The notes under the pieces were generated by a model that worked only from the letters and a program-made list of their open reading frames with translations, was not told the origin of the DNA and made no database searches. A program made the position numbers and the translations under genes. A stretch of 64,000 nucleotides of DNA from Plasmodiophora brassicae (lineage: Eukaryota; Endomyxa: Phytomyxea; Phytomyxea; Plasmodiophorida): the NCBI GenBank assembly GCA_036867785.1, contig CP145412.1, positions 682,001-746,000 of the forward strand. Direction: 5' to 3'. Shown here piece after piece: positions 45,668 through 57,775 of the stretch (positions within the stretch are counted from its first letter, which is position 1; every line of letters begins with the position of its first letter).

Positions 45668-48600
45668 ATGACGACGCCGGGGCCGCTGCTGTCGCTGCGC
45701 CATGTGTTCGGCCTGGCGTCCGACGCGTCGTCGAACATGCACTACCTGGACGAGTCCGTGTTCCTGTACCCGGCCGGCGGCCAGGTCGTCGTCTACAATG
45801 CCGAATCGCGGTCGCAGCGCTTCATCCACACGCCCGAGGCCGCCTCGGCCATGGCGGTCGCGTCGGGCGAGAACGGCATCAGCGCGCTGGCGGTGTCCCC
45901 GAAGGACCACAAGTTCGTCGCCGTCGCCGAGCGCGGCGAGCACGCCACCGTCTCGGTCTACAACGTCCACACGCTGAAGAAGGTCAGGACGTCACTGTCG
46001 AGCAGCGACTGCGCGTCGAAACAGTTCGTCTACGTCGCGTTCTCCTCCGATCAGCGCTTCCTGCTGACACAGGGCGGCGCGCCGGATTATACGCTGGTGA
46101 ATTGGCTGTGGGAGAAGGCGCGCCCGCTGCAGATGGCGAAGCTGGCGACCGGTGTGAACGTCCGGATCACGGTCGCCATGTTCCAGCCGTCCGACCCGTC
46201 GACGGTCGTCGTGGCGGGGACCAACCTGGTCAAGGTCCTGCACTGCGAGCAGAACGAGTTCAAGCAGACGCCGGTGGTGCTCAAGGCGAAGAAGGACGCG
46301 ATCGAGTTCCAGTGCATGACGTGGGACGGCGACCGGTGCCTGATCGGGGCGGACAACGGCGAGGTCTACGTCGTCGAAGGCGTCGAGCACCGGCGAACGT
46401 ACTGCACGCCCAAGGAGGCCAACTCGATCCACGCCATTGCCATGTACGCCAAAGGGTTCGTCGTCGGGTGCGACGACGGCCTCGTGCACTTCTTCGAACG
46501 GATCGATGACAAGAGCGGGCACGCCGCCGACACCAGCGACGCGACCGCCAGCGAACGCGAATGGTACCGCCCGTTGAAGACGTTCCGGATCGCGAGCAGT
46601 GTGTCGCGCGTGATCGCCATCGACGTGTCGCCATCGGGCGAGACGATGGTCTGCACGTTGGACAACGCGCAGGCGTACATCATGAACCTGTCGCAAGTCG
46701 ACATCCTGAAGACGGACGACGTCACGTTCGAGCTGTTGGCCAACGAGTTCCATTCCGGGGCCATCACGGGCCTCGACATTTGCACAAGGAAGCCATTGAT
46801 AGCCACCAGCTCGTTCGATGGCACGATCCGTATCTGGAATTACGAAGACAATACGGGCGTGGTGTCGAAGAACTTCGAGGAGCCACCGTTAAGCATTGCG
46901 TTCCACCCGAGCGGCCTTCAGGTCGTCGTCGGGTTCGCCGATCGCTTGACGCTGATGAGCGTGCTGATGGACGAGGTGAAACCGTACAAGGACCTGCCGC
47001 TGAAGGACTGTCGCGAGTGCGCGTTCTCGAACGGCGGCCAGTACTTCGCGGTCGTCAGCGGGACGACCATCTCGGTGTACCTGACGTACACGGCGGAGAA
47101 CATCGTGAACCTGCGGGGGCACACCGGGAAGATCAGGTCGATTGCATGGAACGCCGACGATACAGGCCTCGTCTCCGGCGGCATGAACGGCACCATCATC
47201 GAGTGGGACCTGCGATCCGGCAGCAGGATCCAGGAGTTCGAACAGAAGAATTGCACGTTCACTAGCGTCGCTATCACGAACGACAGGCACTTGTACGCCG
47301 TCGGCAATGACTCCGTCGTTCGGGAAATTGTCCAGGTGGGTGCCGAGGGATGTTCCAGATGCGGTGGCTTTTGATGCGATGGCGGTGGCTAGGGTGCCGT
47401 GAAGGCCGCCATCGACCTGAACATTGTCATGACGCGCGTCGCTGTGAAATCGAGCGGGACGCCCAGGTTGCTGTTCGTGGGCGCGTCCACTGGCGCCGTC
47501 CGAGTCTTCAAACTGCCGCTGACGAACACGTTCCAGAGTTTCAGCATCCACAGCGGTACCTGCGTAGGTTGCAGTACAACACCCATGTCGTGACGTCGAC
47601 GCAGGTGCCATCACGTCGCTGAAAATGTCGCCGGACGAGACGACGTTGTTCGCTGCTGGTGAAGATGGCACCATCAGCGTCATTGAGATACGGGACGGAC
47701 GTGATGGCCTGACGCTGAAACGCGACAAACGGGAGTTACCTTGGGCCGAAGAGGTATTCCCGCGTTAAACGCCGTTGTCAAAAACAAGGGGCTAACCGCA
47801 GACCAGGTGCTTGTTAGCAAGGTGGACCTGGAGGAGCGCATGGCGATGATGAAGGAGCTGGCGGAGAAGGTCGACGAGCTGACGTTGCATAACGAGTACC
47901 AGACGCGGCTGAAGGAGATGAACTATCAAGAGCAAATCCGGGCGCTGAACGAGAAGTACAACAATGAGCTCAAGGCCGAGAAGCAGAAGCTGCAGATGCT
48001 GATGGAAGAGAAGGAGGCGCTCGACACTCGATACCACCAGAAACTGGCAGATCTACGGGCGCGAGACGAGACGGCGGTGAAGGAGCTCGGCGTCATGCAG
48101 GAGAAACGCATCCGGGCCGAGAAGGAGCGATATCGCGAGCTCCAGGCGATGTTCACTGGGCAGCAGCAACGTCGCGAGAAGGAGCTGGCGGACAGGCAGA
48201 AGGCGTTCGCGTTGGAGTTGCAGGAGCTCGAGGACGATTACCAGGCGCAGATCGAGGCGGTGCGTGTCAACGCGCAGAAGATCGAGAAGGAGAAGCTGGC
48301 AATCATTGAGGAGTTCGAGGAGACGAAGGGCATCGTCGAGAAGGACGCCGATCAGGAGATCGACGAGCTGAAGGATTCGTACGACGCGAAGCTGGCGGCG
48401 GAGAAGAAGATGACGTTGTCGCTGGCGGGGAACAACGGCGTCCTAAAGGCCAAGTTCGCGAAGATGCAGAGCCGGATCAAGAAGCAGAAGGAGCAGATCG
48501 AGGCGATGGTCGAGGACGAACGCAAACTGTACGAGGTGATCCGGGGCCTGGAGAAAGACATCGAGGGGTACGAGAAGGAGATCAGCGAGCGCGGGTCGAC

Positions 48601-49372
48601 GATCGCTGACAAGGACAAGCGTATCAACGACCTGCGCAAGAAGAACCAGGAGCTGGAGAAGTTCAAGTTCGTCCTCGACTACAAGATCAGGGAGCTGAAT
48701 CGGCAGATTCAGCCGCGCGAGCTCGAGATCGAACGCAAGAAGAAGCAGTTGGACGAGATGGACGGCGAGGTTCGCAAGTACAGAGCCGATTACGAGGACT
48801 TGACCCTGAAGGTCAAGGAGCTGAAGCTCCGCCTGGCTGGACTGACCACCGAGCTCGACCAGCAGGTTGCCAGCAACAAGGAGAAGAGAAACGAGGTACG
48901 CGAGTTCGCCAGGGAGATGCGGGCCCTTGCCGGCGGGTCCGGCAAGGAGTTGAAGAAGAAGGTCGTCGCCCTGTTCCACGCGTACAATGGGGAGAAGGTC
49001 GCCACAGACGCAGTGCCTGGGTCGAACGCGCACAATGAGCACCAGCGACAGCGCGTGTACTTGGAGCGCATGATTGACTCGATGAAGCACAAGCAGGAGA
49101 AGGACGCGCAGTTGCACAAGCTGGCCAAGTCCAAGTCGATCCAAGAGACCGTGTCGCTCGTCGCCGAGATCAACGAGCTACGACGGGACATCGACTACTG
49201 CGAGCAGCAGATGCAGCAGGTGGCACCAGGCGACCTACAGAAACAGGTCCGCGCCCAGGAAACGGAACTGGCCGCCCTGCAGACCCAGCTTCGTCAGCTG
49301 CTCAACGTGTCCATGGGCACCCCATCCGCGCCCATGGACGAGTTCACGCCGCGTCCCGACCCAGTACAATAA
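45668..49372 (+). CDS. CFAP57: Cilia- and flagella-associated protein 57 (WDR65)
   Basis: Axonemal adaptor for an inner-arm dynein. Exons 45668-47335, 47393-47555, 47605-47753, 47807-49372 (introns 57, 49, 53 nt) give 1181 residues; the family has about 1250. The first 660 residues are WD40 repeats forming two propellers (for example AVSPKDHKFVAVAE, GLDICTRKPLIATSSFDG, LRGHTGKIRSIAWNADDTG). The last exon is one long coiled coil of 520 residues (KVDLEERMAMMKELAEKVDE onward) with the EMNYQEQIRALNEKY stretch typical of the family. The frame is open upstream to 45560 with an ATG at 45629; 45668 (MTTPGPLLSL) is chosen as the family-like start. Confidence 0.94.
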
Positions 49373-49423
49373 TACTACAATCCAGCGCACAGACAGACAG
49401 GTCGATCGCGGACGAGCGGTTTG

Positions 49424-50758
49424 TTACATGAGGGACGCGTTACCATCAAACGCGGGCGCATCGTAATACTCGCTGGCGTGCTCGCGCTGCTCGTCGACCA
49501 TGTACTGGCCTATGCGAACGTCCGGTTGCGTGTCTTCGTGACGTTCGCGTTCTGACGGGGCGTCTGGGCCGCCCGGCGTGAAGTCGCGAGCGGCTTCATG
49601 GAACTGGACGGACGGCGCGCTCTCGATTTCCCTCAGGTACTCGAACAGGACCGATTTCGTGCGTTCCAGGTAGGCGAGCGAGTTCTGGTTCTCCATGTTG
49701 GTCGGGTTCAGGTGCAGGGTGTAGTTGGGGCCATAGTACTCGTAGTAGTCGTTGTACGGTATGGTGTTGTCCATGGCCTCGCCCAGGCACACGCCCGTCT
49801 CGTACGCCCAGCAGCGCGCCACGTTCCGGATCGTGTACCCGCCGCCGCCCAGCACCAGCAGCGGCACGTTGAACGACTTCATGTACTCGACGCACATACC
49901 ATGGCCTTTGATCGACAGGTTAAAGCAACCTAACCGGTCGCCCGACAGCGAATCGGCACCGCACTGCAGGACGACCGCCTCGGGTCGGTACACCTCCATG
50001 ACGCGCGCCACGACGGGCTTGAAAATCGACTCGTACGAATCGTCGTCGATGCCGTCGTGCAACGGGAAGTTCAGGGCGTAATTGCGCCCTCTGGCGTAGC
50101 CGCAATCGCGAACGGACCCGGTTCCCGGGAAGAACTCGCCGTACTTGTGGAACGAGAGCGTCATGACGCGGTCGGTCGTATAGAACGCCTCCTCGACGCC
50201 ATCGCCGTGATGGATGTCAATGTCGATGTACAGGACGCGCTGCTTGTGTTTGAGGAGCTCCAGGATGGCCAGGACGATGTCGTTGACGTAGCAGAACCCG
50301 CTGGCCTCGCTCTTCTTGGCGTGATGCAGGCCGCCGGCCCAGTTGACGACAATGTCGGCGGATCCACGATTCAGCTTGTACGCGCCGCCGACAGACCCGC
50401 CCGCCGACATTTGGCAGAATTTGAACAGGCCGTCGAAGACGGGGCAGTCGACGTCGCAGTTATACCGGGCGAGTTCGCGCGTGTAATCGCTCTGCGTGTC
50501 CGTCGACACGTGCTGCAGGAAATGGATGTAGTCGTCGGCGTGGAACGCAGTCATCTCCTCCTCGGACATCAGGTACGGCCTGTACACCTCCATCTTCTTG
50601 TACATGCCATAGTTCAGCAGCAGGCTGTGCGCCATCCGGATGCGGTGCGGTTTCATCGGGTGCCCCTGCCCGTAATAGAAGTTGCCGACCTCGTCTGTCA
50701 CGCGACGAGTCAGACCGTGCCAGATTGCGGGCGACGCGCGTCCGTCGCTCGGTACCAT
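49424..50758 (-). CDS. HDAC1: Class I histone deacetylase (Rpd3/HDAC1)
   Basis: Zinc-dependent removal of acetyl groups from histone tails in the nucleus. A single exon from the ATG at 50758 gives 444 residues. All class I marks are present: [16 protein letters not shown] (inositol-phosphate contact), [11 protein letters not shown] (catalytic His-His), [16 protein letters not shown] (zinc ligands), [23 protein letters not shown] (zinc Asp), [14 protein letters not shown] (catalytic Tyr). The C-terminal 60 residues are short and acidic, without the Lys-rich tail of animal HDAC1. Intronless, unlike its neighbours. Confidence 0.96.
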   Translation of the reverse strand: MVPSDGRASPAIWHGLTRRVTDEVGNFYYGQGHPMKPHRIRMAHSLLLNYGMYKKMEVYRPYLMSEEEMTAFHADDYIHFLQHVSTDTQSDYTRELARYNCDVDCPVFDGLFKFCQMSAGGSVGGAYKLNRGSADIVVNWAGGLHHAKKSEASGFCYVNDIVLAILELLKHKQRVLYIDIDIHHGDGVEEAFYTTDRVMTLSFHKYGEFFPGTGSVRDCGYARGRNYALNFPLHDGIDDDSYESIFKPVVARVMEVYRPEAVVLQCGADSLSGDRLGCFNLSIKGHGMCVEYMKSFNVPLLVLGGGGYTIRNVARCWAYETGVCLGEAMDNTIPYNDYYEYYGPNYTLHLNPTNMENQNSLAYLERTKSVLFEYLREIESAPSVQFHEAARDFTPGGPDAPSERERHEDTQPDVRIGQYMVDEQREHASEYYDAPAFDGNASLM

Positions 50759-51085
50759 CGTAATAATACGCGACACGTTGTTTGCCCATGTGTGTCGCTA
50801 ATGTGACGCGGTGGCTCCCGTACGATGGGCCGCCAATCGACCGGAAATTATGACCGTCCCACGGACTTCTCCGCCTCCTGCTGCCTGCCTGGGTTGGGCA
50901 CGGGCGCACCAGCCCCGCCCGCAACCTGCGGCGCATGCACCACTCCGCAGGTCTGCAGCCCACTCGACAGCTTCGACGCAGGACGCGTGTTGCCCGGCGT
51001 GGAAAACCCATAGGAATCCCCGCCTGCCTGAACCCGGTGTGTGGCTGGCGTTGACCTTGCACATTTATGTATGAAGTAGGTAGGC
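50759..51085. other. Upstream region of HDAC
   Basis: About 330 bp between the HDAC start and the end of the ALG12-glutaredoxin gene, both on the minus strand. It should hold the HDAC promoter. Nothing more is seen. Confidence 0.45.
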
Positions 51086-53171
51086 TTAAACAGGCGGCGG
51101 ACGTTCTTGCAGAAGCGGGCGCAGCTTCCCTTTGGAATGTAATTCGTGGGCGTCATCGGATCCGCCGATGGATTTGCCACCAATGAACACATTCGGGACC
51201 GTCCTGCGACCCGTCAGACGCGCCAACGTTTCCTGCATGGACGTGCCGTTCGGGACCAGGTCGAGCTCCACAGCGGCGTAGTCTGCTCCCAGTGAGTCGA
51301 GCAAGGCCTTGACGCGCTTGCAATACGGGCAGTAGGATTTCGAGAACACGACAACGTGGGACGACACGATGTGGCGCTGCACGACATCGTCGACGGACAG
51401 GTCCCTTTGGAGTACGTAGACTTGGGGCTCAACCAGGACCCGGGGTGGGAATCGCCTCAGCGCGATGCCTTTGAACCCGTCCACTGCCCTGATGACAGAG
51501 AAACCAGGCACCGATGCCGATTCATGCAGCAAGTAGTCCAGATGTTTCTGGTTACTCAGCTGATCGGCGGACAGGCCTTCCGTCTTGTCGTAGACAACAC
51601 CAGAGCGCTGTCCAAACCGACTGACTCCTGTCATTGCCGCCAGGTTTCCGATGTGGACTGTGCAGGGCGGGCGGATCGTACCATCGAGATGATGCAGCGC
51701 CCATCCACCAGGGTAGTTCCATGAAGATATGAACAGGAATAGGACGCTGGCCAGAGTCGACACCAAGACGCCGACCCCAGGAGTAATTGCAAGGAGACGG
51801 TGCCATGCCGATTTACCCCGGTTCCTCATGATTCGCGCCACGCCCATTGCAGCGACAGTGTTCATCACGGGCAGGACAGGGAAGATGAACCGCATTTCCT
51901 TGTGGGGAAGGAACGAATAGAGGGCAACAGAAAGGAACGCAGGGAGTGCCAGGGTAAGAACTGTCGGATCTGTCAAGACGAGTAAACACGAGTATGACCG
52001 TTCTGATCTGCCACCCTACCATATTGAAGCTGGAACCTCGCGCCGTGTAGAACGGACATTGTTGGGATAGTTGCCAACACGCCAAACGGGATGTAGGGCA
52101 GAGCGGTCAGCAGCGCTCGTGGACTGTTCCAATAAGAAGCAGCAAAGATTCTGGATCCGTCCCGCTTACAGGAAGTAGGTGAAGTACGACTGAAATGGCA
52201 TGGTGCCCCATTCAGAACTTCGGTTGTCCACCACGTTAAACAGGAAGACGTTCAGTTCGGGCCATAGAAGACGACGCCAGAGAACGGAATCCACAGCAAC
52301 CGTAACCGCTATGCTCGCCAAGGTCGCCGCAACGCCTGCGAGTAAAATCCTGTATAGTTTGATGCGGCGACCGACGAGAAGTACTGCAAGCTGAGGGAAC
52401 GCGAAAACGACAGCATCGCTGTAATAGCATCGATACAATCAGTTCAGCGATAGACGGCTACGACATGGTCTGACCTGCGGAACACAACGGAATCGAATGC
52501 AAAGAACGCCACAGCGGCCGACGAGCGCCCCCGCATCCAGGCAGCGTGCCCGAAATTCATCAAGATCAACGAGAACGTGTTGGGCAACAGGCGACTACAG
52601 TAGAACATGAGATGGAATTGACAAACCGTGAACTAGACGAGGTTCAGCTGTTGTTTGGGCACACGCAGCACCGACACACCGCGGTCAGCCAGACAGCGGG
52701 CTCCTTTGACTTGACGTAAGCGCAGAACGCTCGACGGAAGACGCCCAGCGAGAGCACAGCGATGCAGGCTAGGACAATACGGACGCTGTACAGGGTCAGC
52801 AGCCTTGGCCAACCTGCACACTGCCACGTCAAAGGAGCATACCGTCCGATACGATCACAACCCTACCAAACGCGTCGACCGCAACCTTGAACGGACTCGA
52901 CAGCAGAGCTAGAACGACCGAGCCAACAAATGTCCTCGGAACGACGCCAGGGAACTCCAGATGGTCATACTACAGGAGCAGTGGGTCAGGCACGTTCCCC
53001 GCCGCCATTAGACCCGGGTTGCCCGTCCACCTTCGCGATGTCCCGGCCGTGGTACAGCAGGTCATGCACCGCCTGGACGTTGAAGCTCTCCTCCACCTTC
53101 GTATACGGGCACACGAGCACGTGGACAGCGGCGACGGCCAGCAGGATCGTGTCATGCCGGTCCCAGCACAT
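51086..53171 (-). CDS. ALG12: ALG12 mannosyltransferase fused to a glutaredoxin
   Basis: Exons 53171-53031, 52969-52886, 52820-52680, 52632-52475, 52418-52170, 52123-52020, 51969-51086; introns 46-65 nt, GT-AG; 586 residues. Residues 1 to about 475 are the ER GT-C enzyme that adds the eighth mannose (alpha-1,6) to the dolichol-linked glycan: [88 protein letters not shown]. Without any intron or stop, the same last exon continues into a full dithiol glutaredoxin (about 485-586): [36 protein letters not shown]. There is no ATG at the junction. If the end is in the ER lumen, it could act on disulfides there. Confidence 0.92.
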
Positions 53172-53350
53172 CGTCGCCACTGCGCCTCGGCAAAACGGCG
53201 TGGCGCGTCCTCATCGCTGCACCGGCCCGGCTTTTGGATGCCGTCGTGAGTCTCTCGTGTGTGTGGGTGGCAGTGCCACCACCAGGCTGAGAGAGAGAGG
53301 GGGACGGCCGACCGACCGACCGGCCCATGCCGCACGGCACGGGGCTCACG
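53172..53350. promoter_or_regulatory. Divergent promoter region, ALG12 and DOLK
   Basis: 179 bp between two divergent ATGs. Both genes act in dolichol-linked glycan assembly. No clear box is visible; a short GA-rich run (GAGAGAGAGG) lies near 53290. Confidence 0.45.
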
Positions 53351-55071
53351 ATGCGCCTGCTCGAGGCCGCATGCGTTGTCGGTCAAGCATGCGCGACTGC
53401 AATGCGACTGCGCGGGCCCGAGTCGCTCGCGCTGGCGGCCGTCGCCGTCCTGGCGAGTGCGCTGCAGTTCCGCGAATGGCCTGATCGTGACCGCCTTTAC
53501 AGGTAGCGTACCTGCCTGCGAGGGTGTATTATGAACGGCGGGCAGGGCGTTCGCTAAGGTCTCATTCGCGCAGGCCTCATGTGTCGTCGGGTCTGGCGAT
53601 CGGCGTGGTGGCGCTGCCAGTTGTCTTCGGTGCTCAGCTGTCCATGAAGCCTTCCGCGTTGCTTCCGTTGTCGATGCTATTCTGGGCTAGCGTCGTCTGT
53701 GCCGTCCTGTCCATCGCTAACCAGCAGGGTGGTAAACCAAGTCGTTCAGGTCGCTTTCTATGGGCCATGCTTCTTGCCATACCTGCTGGGTACCTTTGCA
53801 GTGACCCAAATTGTAACCCTTTGAGGGCCTCCATGAGAGACTCTGCACTGATGGCATGTCTGTTTGCAGGGTTTCGCAACACGCTCAGAATTGCCATGGT
53901 CGCCTGTACGCAGCAGTGGTACCTTCACTCCATGCCAGTTCGCTTGCCACGATCGTTCACATACGGGGAGGCTCATGTTGTCGCAACATTGGTCTCTCTT
54001 CTGCTCTGCAACGCGTCCCTTCATATCGTTGACACTGTACCGAGATCTCTCTGTTTACCTCGTCGCTGTTTCAGTTTACTCGCATTCGTACTGTAGGTCG
54101 TTCCCTACTGGGCGCTGTTTAAACCTTACGTTCAGCTCTCGCATCCTCTTGTCCTTATTGCACAGTACGTCGGTATCGTTACAGGTGCAATTGTAGAGGC
54201 GCAGGTTCGTCTGGCAAGGGCATTGCGGGGCGTGCACCCGTCGTCTACGAAGGAGGATGTCGAACGCACAACTGCAGAGTTCTGGGCCCGGATGGTTATT
54301 GCATGTCTAGTCGCCCACCCCTGGGTCATGTACCATCTGGGTGAAGAACCGCTGCAATTCATTGTCAAGTTCCTGGCTGCTGATGCGGCACGGATCGGTC
54401 TGGTTGCCTACTGGCTGGCAGTGGTCTGTGCCAGCATTGCATGGTTCCCGCGTCTCGAGTCGTGGTTGGGCCTGCGCGTGATTCTCTCGCGTAAGCTCTA
54501 CCATTTCCTAATCACAGCCGTTGCTGTGCCTGGGGCGTTTGCCGATTCCGCGTTCCTGTCACTGGCACTCTGTGGGGCATTGTCGCTGTTCGTTGTGGCT
54601 GAAGTCATTCGGGTGTGTCGGGTACCACCAATTGGTCCTGTTCTCGATGCATACATGTCCAGATACATTGACAAGCGCGATGCTGGCGACGTCATCTTGA
54701 CTCACATATACTTGCTTCTTGGCTGTGCACTACCGTTCTGGTTGCATGCGCCTTTCGAACCCCTTGTCCCTGGCCTTGCCGGCATCATCTCGCTTGGCAT
54801 CGCCGACTCAGCCGCATCGTTCGTCGGGATCCGCTTCGGCACAGTCAATTGGCCGGGATCCCGTAAAACGCTTCAGGGCAGTCTTGGCGCTGCTGTGACC
54901 TCGGCTTTGTCGATTGTCGCTCTACAGAGCATGGCGTCGCCGATACCAGTCGCTACCCATAGTCTCCTCCAACCAGTTGCATTTAACACGTTGCTGGAAG
55001 CGTCAACAGACCAAATCGACAACCTGTTCCTGCCGTTGTACTTCTACGCCGCCATCGTCAGTGTCCTATAA
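53351..55071 (+). CDS. DOLK: Dolichol kinase
   Basis: CTP-dependent phosphorylation of dolichol in the ER membrane, supplying the carrier for N-glycans and mannose donors. Exons 53351-53502, 53574-54036, 54097-55071 (introns 71 and 60 nt) give 529 residues; human DOLK has 538. A string of hydrophobic spans covers the whole length. Family motifs: LPRSFTYGEAHVV, SRKLYHFLITAV, then the CTP site GIADSAASFVGIRFG / WPGSRKTLQGSLGA and the end block EASTDQIDNLFLPLYFY. The reading of 53760-53900 as continuous coding is not certain; an extra intron may exist there. Confidence 0.9.
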
Positions 55072-55137
55072 ACCTATTCGGAACGCTGCAGCCGTATACA
55101 GGAAGGTTAGAATTTCATGTCCTCGATTAGACATCTA

Positions 55138-55932
55138 TCACATTATTGAGCATTCCGCGTCTGGCATGCCGCTAGTGGCACCCTCAACAATGGGTTCCCC
55201 CTTGTCGTCGAACTTAATGCCCGGGACAAGCACCTCCATGATCTCGGGCGGCGGTTTGCCGTACGCCTGCACTTCGTTCAGCAGCGTAAACACTTCCTCA
55301 GCTTGAACGCCGCCATCGGAATCGAATTTAGCCAACAGACGGACGAACACGGCATGCTGCGACTCGTACGCCTTCAGTTCAGCATCGGTCAGCGTTGCCG
55401 CGTGGTCGGCGATCCACACTGGGTATTTGCCGGCCACAGCATGGATCGGCTCGTACAGGTTCTCTTTCGACACCATCTGCTCCATCAGCGTGTTCATAGA
55501 CGCCTCTAGGTCACCTGAGAGCTCATCGCCACTGCCGCCCAGCTTCATGTCCTCCAGCAGCTTCCTGAACAGGGCGTCTTCATCGGTCGGCCCGGATGCT
55601 GCACTTTCCCCAATCATTCGGGCGGCTTCATTCAAGGACTCCTGCACGTTGGTTGGCATGGACCGGTTCCCTTTATCGTCCGCAGGCAGCAGCTTCAGCA
55701 TCTTCTCGAACACCGCATCGATCTCCTCCTGGTGGGCGTGCTCGCCCGTGTCACCTGCGTTCGCCCGTCGCAGCTCGGCGACAAGATCGTTCACGTCGCG
55801 CTCAAGCGCCGCCGCCCCTGCAGCATGCCCGGGCGTCGACGCCGATGGCGGCGCGGTCACCGCCTGCGCCTGCTGCGCATCGAACTCGTCCAGTACGCTG
55901 TCCAGCACGTCATCCAGGTCGTCATCCGGCAT
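55138..55932 (-). CDS. PEX19: Peroxisomal biogenesis factor 19
   Basis: Cytosolic chaperone and import receptor for peroxisomal membrane proteins. The ATG at 55932 gives 264 residues; the frame is open to 56004. MPDDDLDDVLDSVLDEF is the acidic N-terminal helix that docks PEX3. The C-terminal alpha-helical cargo domain includes NTLMEQMVSKENLYEPIHAV and KYPVWIADH, the strongest family block. It ends CSIM, a CaaX box for farnesylation (Met favours farnesyl). A single exon. It shows the organism has peroxisomes. Confidence 0.95.
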   Translation of the reverse strand: MPDDDLDDVLDSVLDEFDAQQAQAVTAPPSASTPGHAAGAAALERDVNDLVAELRRANAGDTGEHAHQEEIDAVFEKMLKLLPADDKGNRSMPTNVQESLNEAARMIGESAASGPTDEDALFRKLLEDMKLGGSGDELSGDLEASMNTLMEQMVSKENLYEPIHAVAGKYPVWIADHAATLTDAELKAYESQHAVFVRLLAKFDSDGGVQAEEVFTLLNEVQAYGKPPPEIMEVLVPGIKFDDKGEPIVEGATSGMPDAECSIM

Positions 55933-56115
55933 GGTTTGACCACGACCGGAAAACACCGTGACTACGATCCGCCTGCGCGCCGGAGCACACGGCACTCCCA
56001 CCACGTTCGTAGCGGCAGCTGTTCACAGTCGACCACAAACGTGACTCGGGTGCCACTGGCGATATATGCCGTTTACATGCTGTATAGGGGCGTGGGGTTG
56101 CGGGCGAATCCGACG

Positions 56116-57775
56116 TCACTCGAAGCGACGACGTGCCATGGCGTTGGAGAACAGTGTGGTTTTCTTCTTGGGCGTGCCGCGAGGCGGCGCTGAGCGCTCG
56201 GCAGCAGGCCACATGGGCGGGCTGGCCGAGACAGCAGACGGCCGGACGGGCCAGGAACGTAATGGCGGTGACGCGGCATCGGCCAGCGTTCGAGACGGTA
56301 GCGGTTCCCATGTTGATGTCGCGTTAAGCCCACGATCTGCGACAGCAGACCAGCTACTTCCGCTAGGGGCAGCAGACGTTGTGCGGTTTCCAATAGCAGG
56401 ACCGAAATGGTCATCGGACGCGCCAAGGTTTCCAGATGCGAAACCGAACGGGTTCGCACTCGACCCTGCTGACGATAGGTCTGCAACAGGGCGCCCAGTA
56501 TTCCACTCAAGCCGACGAGCTTCGGCGGCAGCCGCCATCTTCTCGTCTTCCCGCATCTGGATGGCCTTTATGCGGGCCCGGGCGCGTTTCCTCTGTGATA
56601 TCTCGTCGTGGAACGCGCGAAGTGTGTCCTTACTGACGATCGACTTCAGGTTCGCTTCGCACACGGAGAAGTTGCTCGTCAGAGCTAGGTGGGACAGGAA
56701 CCGAAACCGCATCCTTGTGTCGTCGTTCTGCCTGAAATGGGTGATGTCGACGATGGAGGCAGTGAACGACGGCGGAAGCCGTTCAGGAGAGCCAAATTCG
56801 CGCAACAGGATCCTCCAGCCGAGCGACCCTAGGTAGACGGATTGGCCGTCGGCGGCCTGAAAGAAGAGATAATCATCGGACTGACTCGACATATCACGCC
56901 GATGCGTTGGCGGGGCGGACGGACGATTCCGGGCAGACGACAATCCCTCGTCGATGGACTGGAGGGCGACCTCTAGGAATGGGACCTCCATGGCATCCGC
57001 AGACTGGAAGGCCGCGATGATGTCGGCGCGGTCGGCTTCGAGCACAGGGACAATGTCCATGCCAACAACAACGGACTGGAAACGGAAAGGGTTATCCTGC
57101 GAGCTTCCGGTTGAATCATTACTGTCCTCTTCGAGAGCGGGAAACACCTCGGCGGACGCTTTCGGACGACGACACAGAACAAACCGCACAGTGTCTCCGA
57201 TACGGGTACCCCGGTGGACATCAAACGTCAGGCACCGCAAATCAGGCGCGTACACTGATTCCGAGCAGAGCACGCAGCGAGCGAATGGTCGCTCGTTGAC
57301 CGAAAAGTAGTGGAGGATGCAGGGCAGACACGTTGAGTGTCCGCATTTCGTGATACGAGGAGCGCGCTGCCGCGACAGGCAAATTGGGCACATGGGCGCG
57401 GCGTTCTCCACGACCTGATTGACGAGGATGACCCGGTCCCAGTCGATGCTGTCGTCGGCCGTCGCAGCCAAGCGGTAGGAGTCGTCATCCGATGACGACA
57501 AGGCGAACCGGAAATGCGCTTTGACGTGGCGTTTCTTATTGAACGGAGCAACGTACCTGTACAATCAAACAGGGTAAGCCGACGCCGTTTAGCAATGACA
57601 CGTGATGTTGCCTGGGCTGCCGACGAGGTCGACCGGCCGAGTGATCATGAGCAGGAAGCGGGAGCGGATATTGGAAGTTCAGTAATGTCTGCACATCGGC
57701 ATTGTCGGAGGCAGCGCCGCTGTGGGTGTTCTGGTTCCTGGAGGGACGGCTTCTACGCCCGCCCCCACGGGCCAT
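56116..57775 (-). CDS. RNF10: RING-finger ubiquitin ligase, RNF10 type
   Basis: RNF10 marks small ribosomal subunits (uS3, uS5) for turnover on stalled translation. Exons 57775-57612 and 57556-56116 give 534 residues. The 55-nt intron 57557-57611 has a GC donor (CCCAG/GCAACA) and an AG acceptor; the only nearby GT donor gives the wrong phase. N-terminal block LLNFQYPLPLP, then YVAPFNKKRH, then DWDRVILVNQV, and the RING at about 112-155: CPICLSRQRAPRITKCGHST, CLPCILHYF, CVLC. Family blocks follow: YLFFQAADGQSVYLGSLGWR and RYLSHL-like RFLSHLALTSNFSVCE. A basic helix (SQRKRARARIKAIQ) and a Ser/Pro-rich end close it. Confidence 0.9.

Noticed and set aside
48443-49144. Leu-rich minus-strand frame
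   Set aside because: Antisense of the CFAP57 coiled coil; Leu/Val pattern arises from Lys/Glu/Gln codons read backwards.
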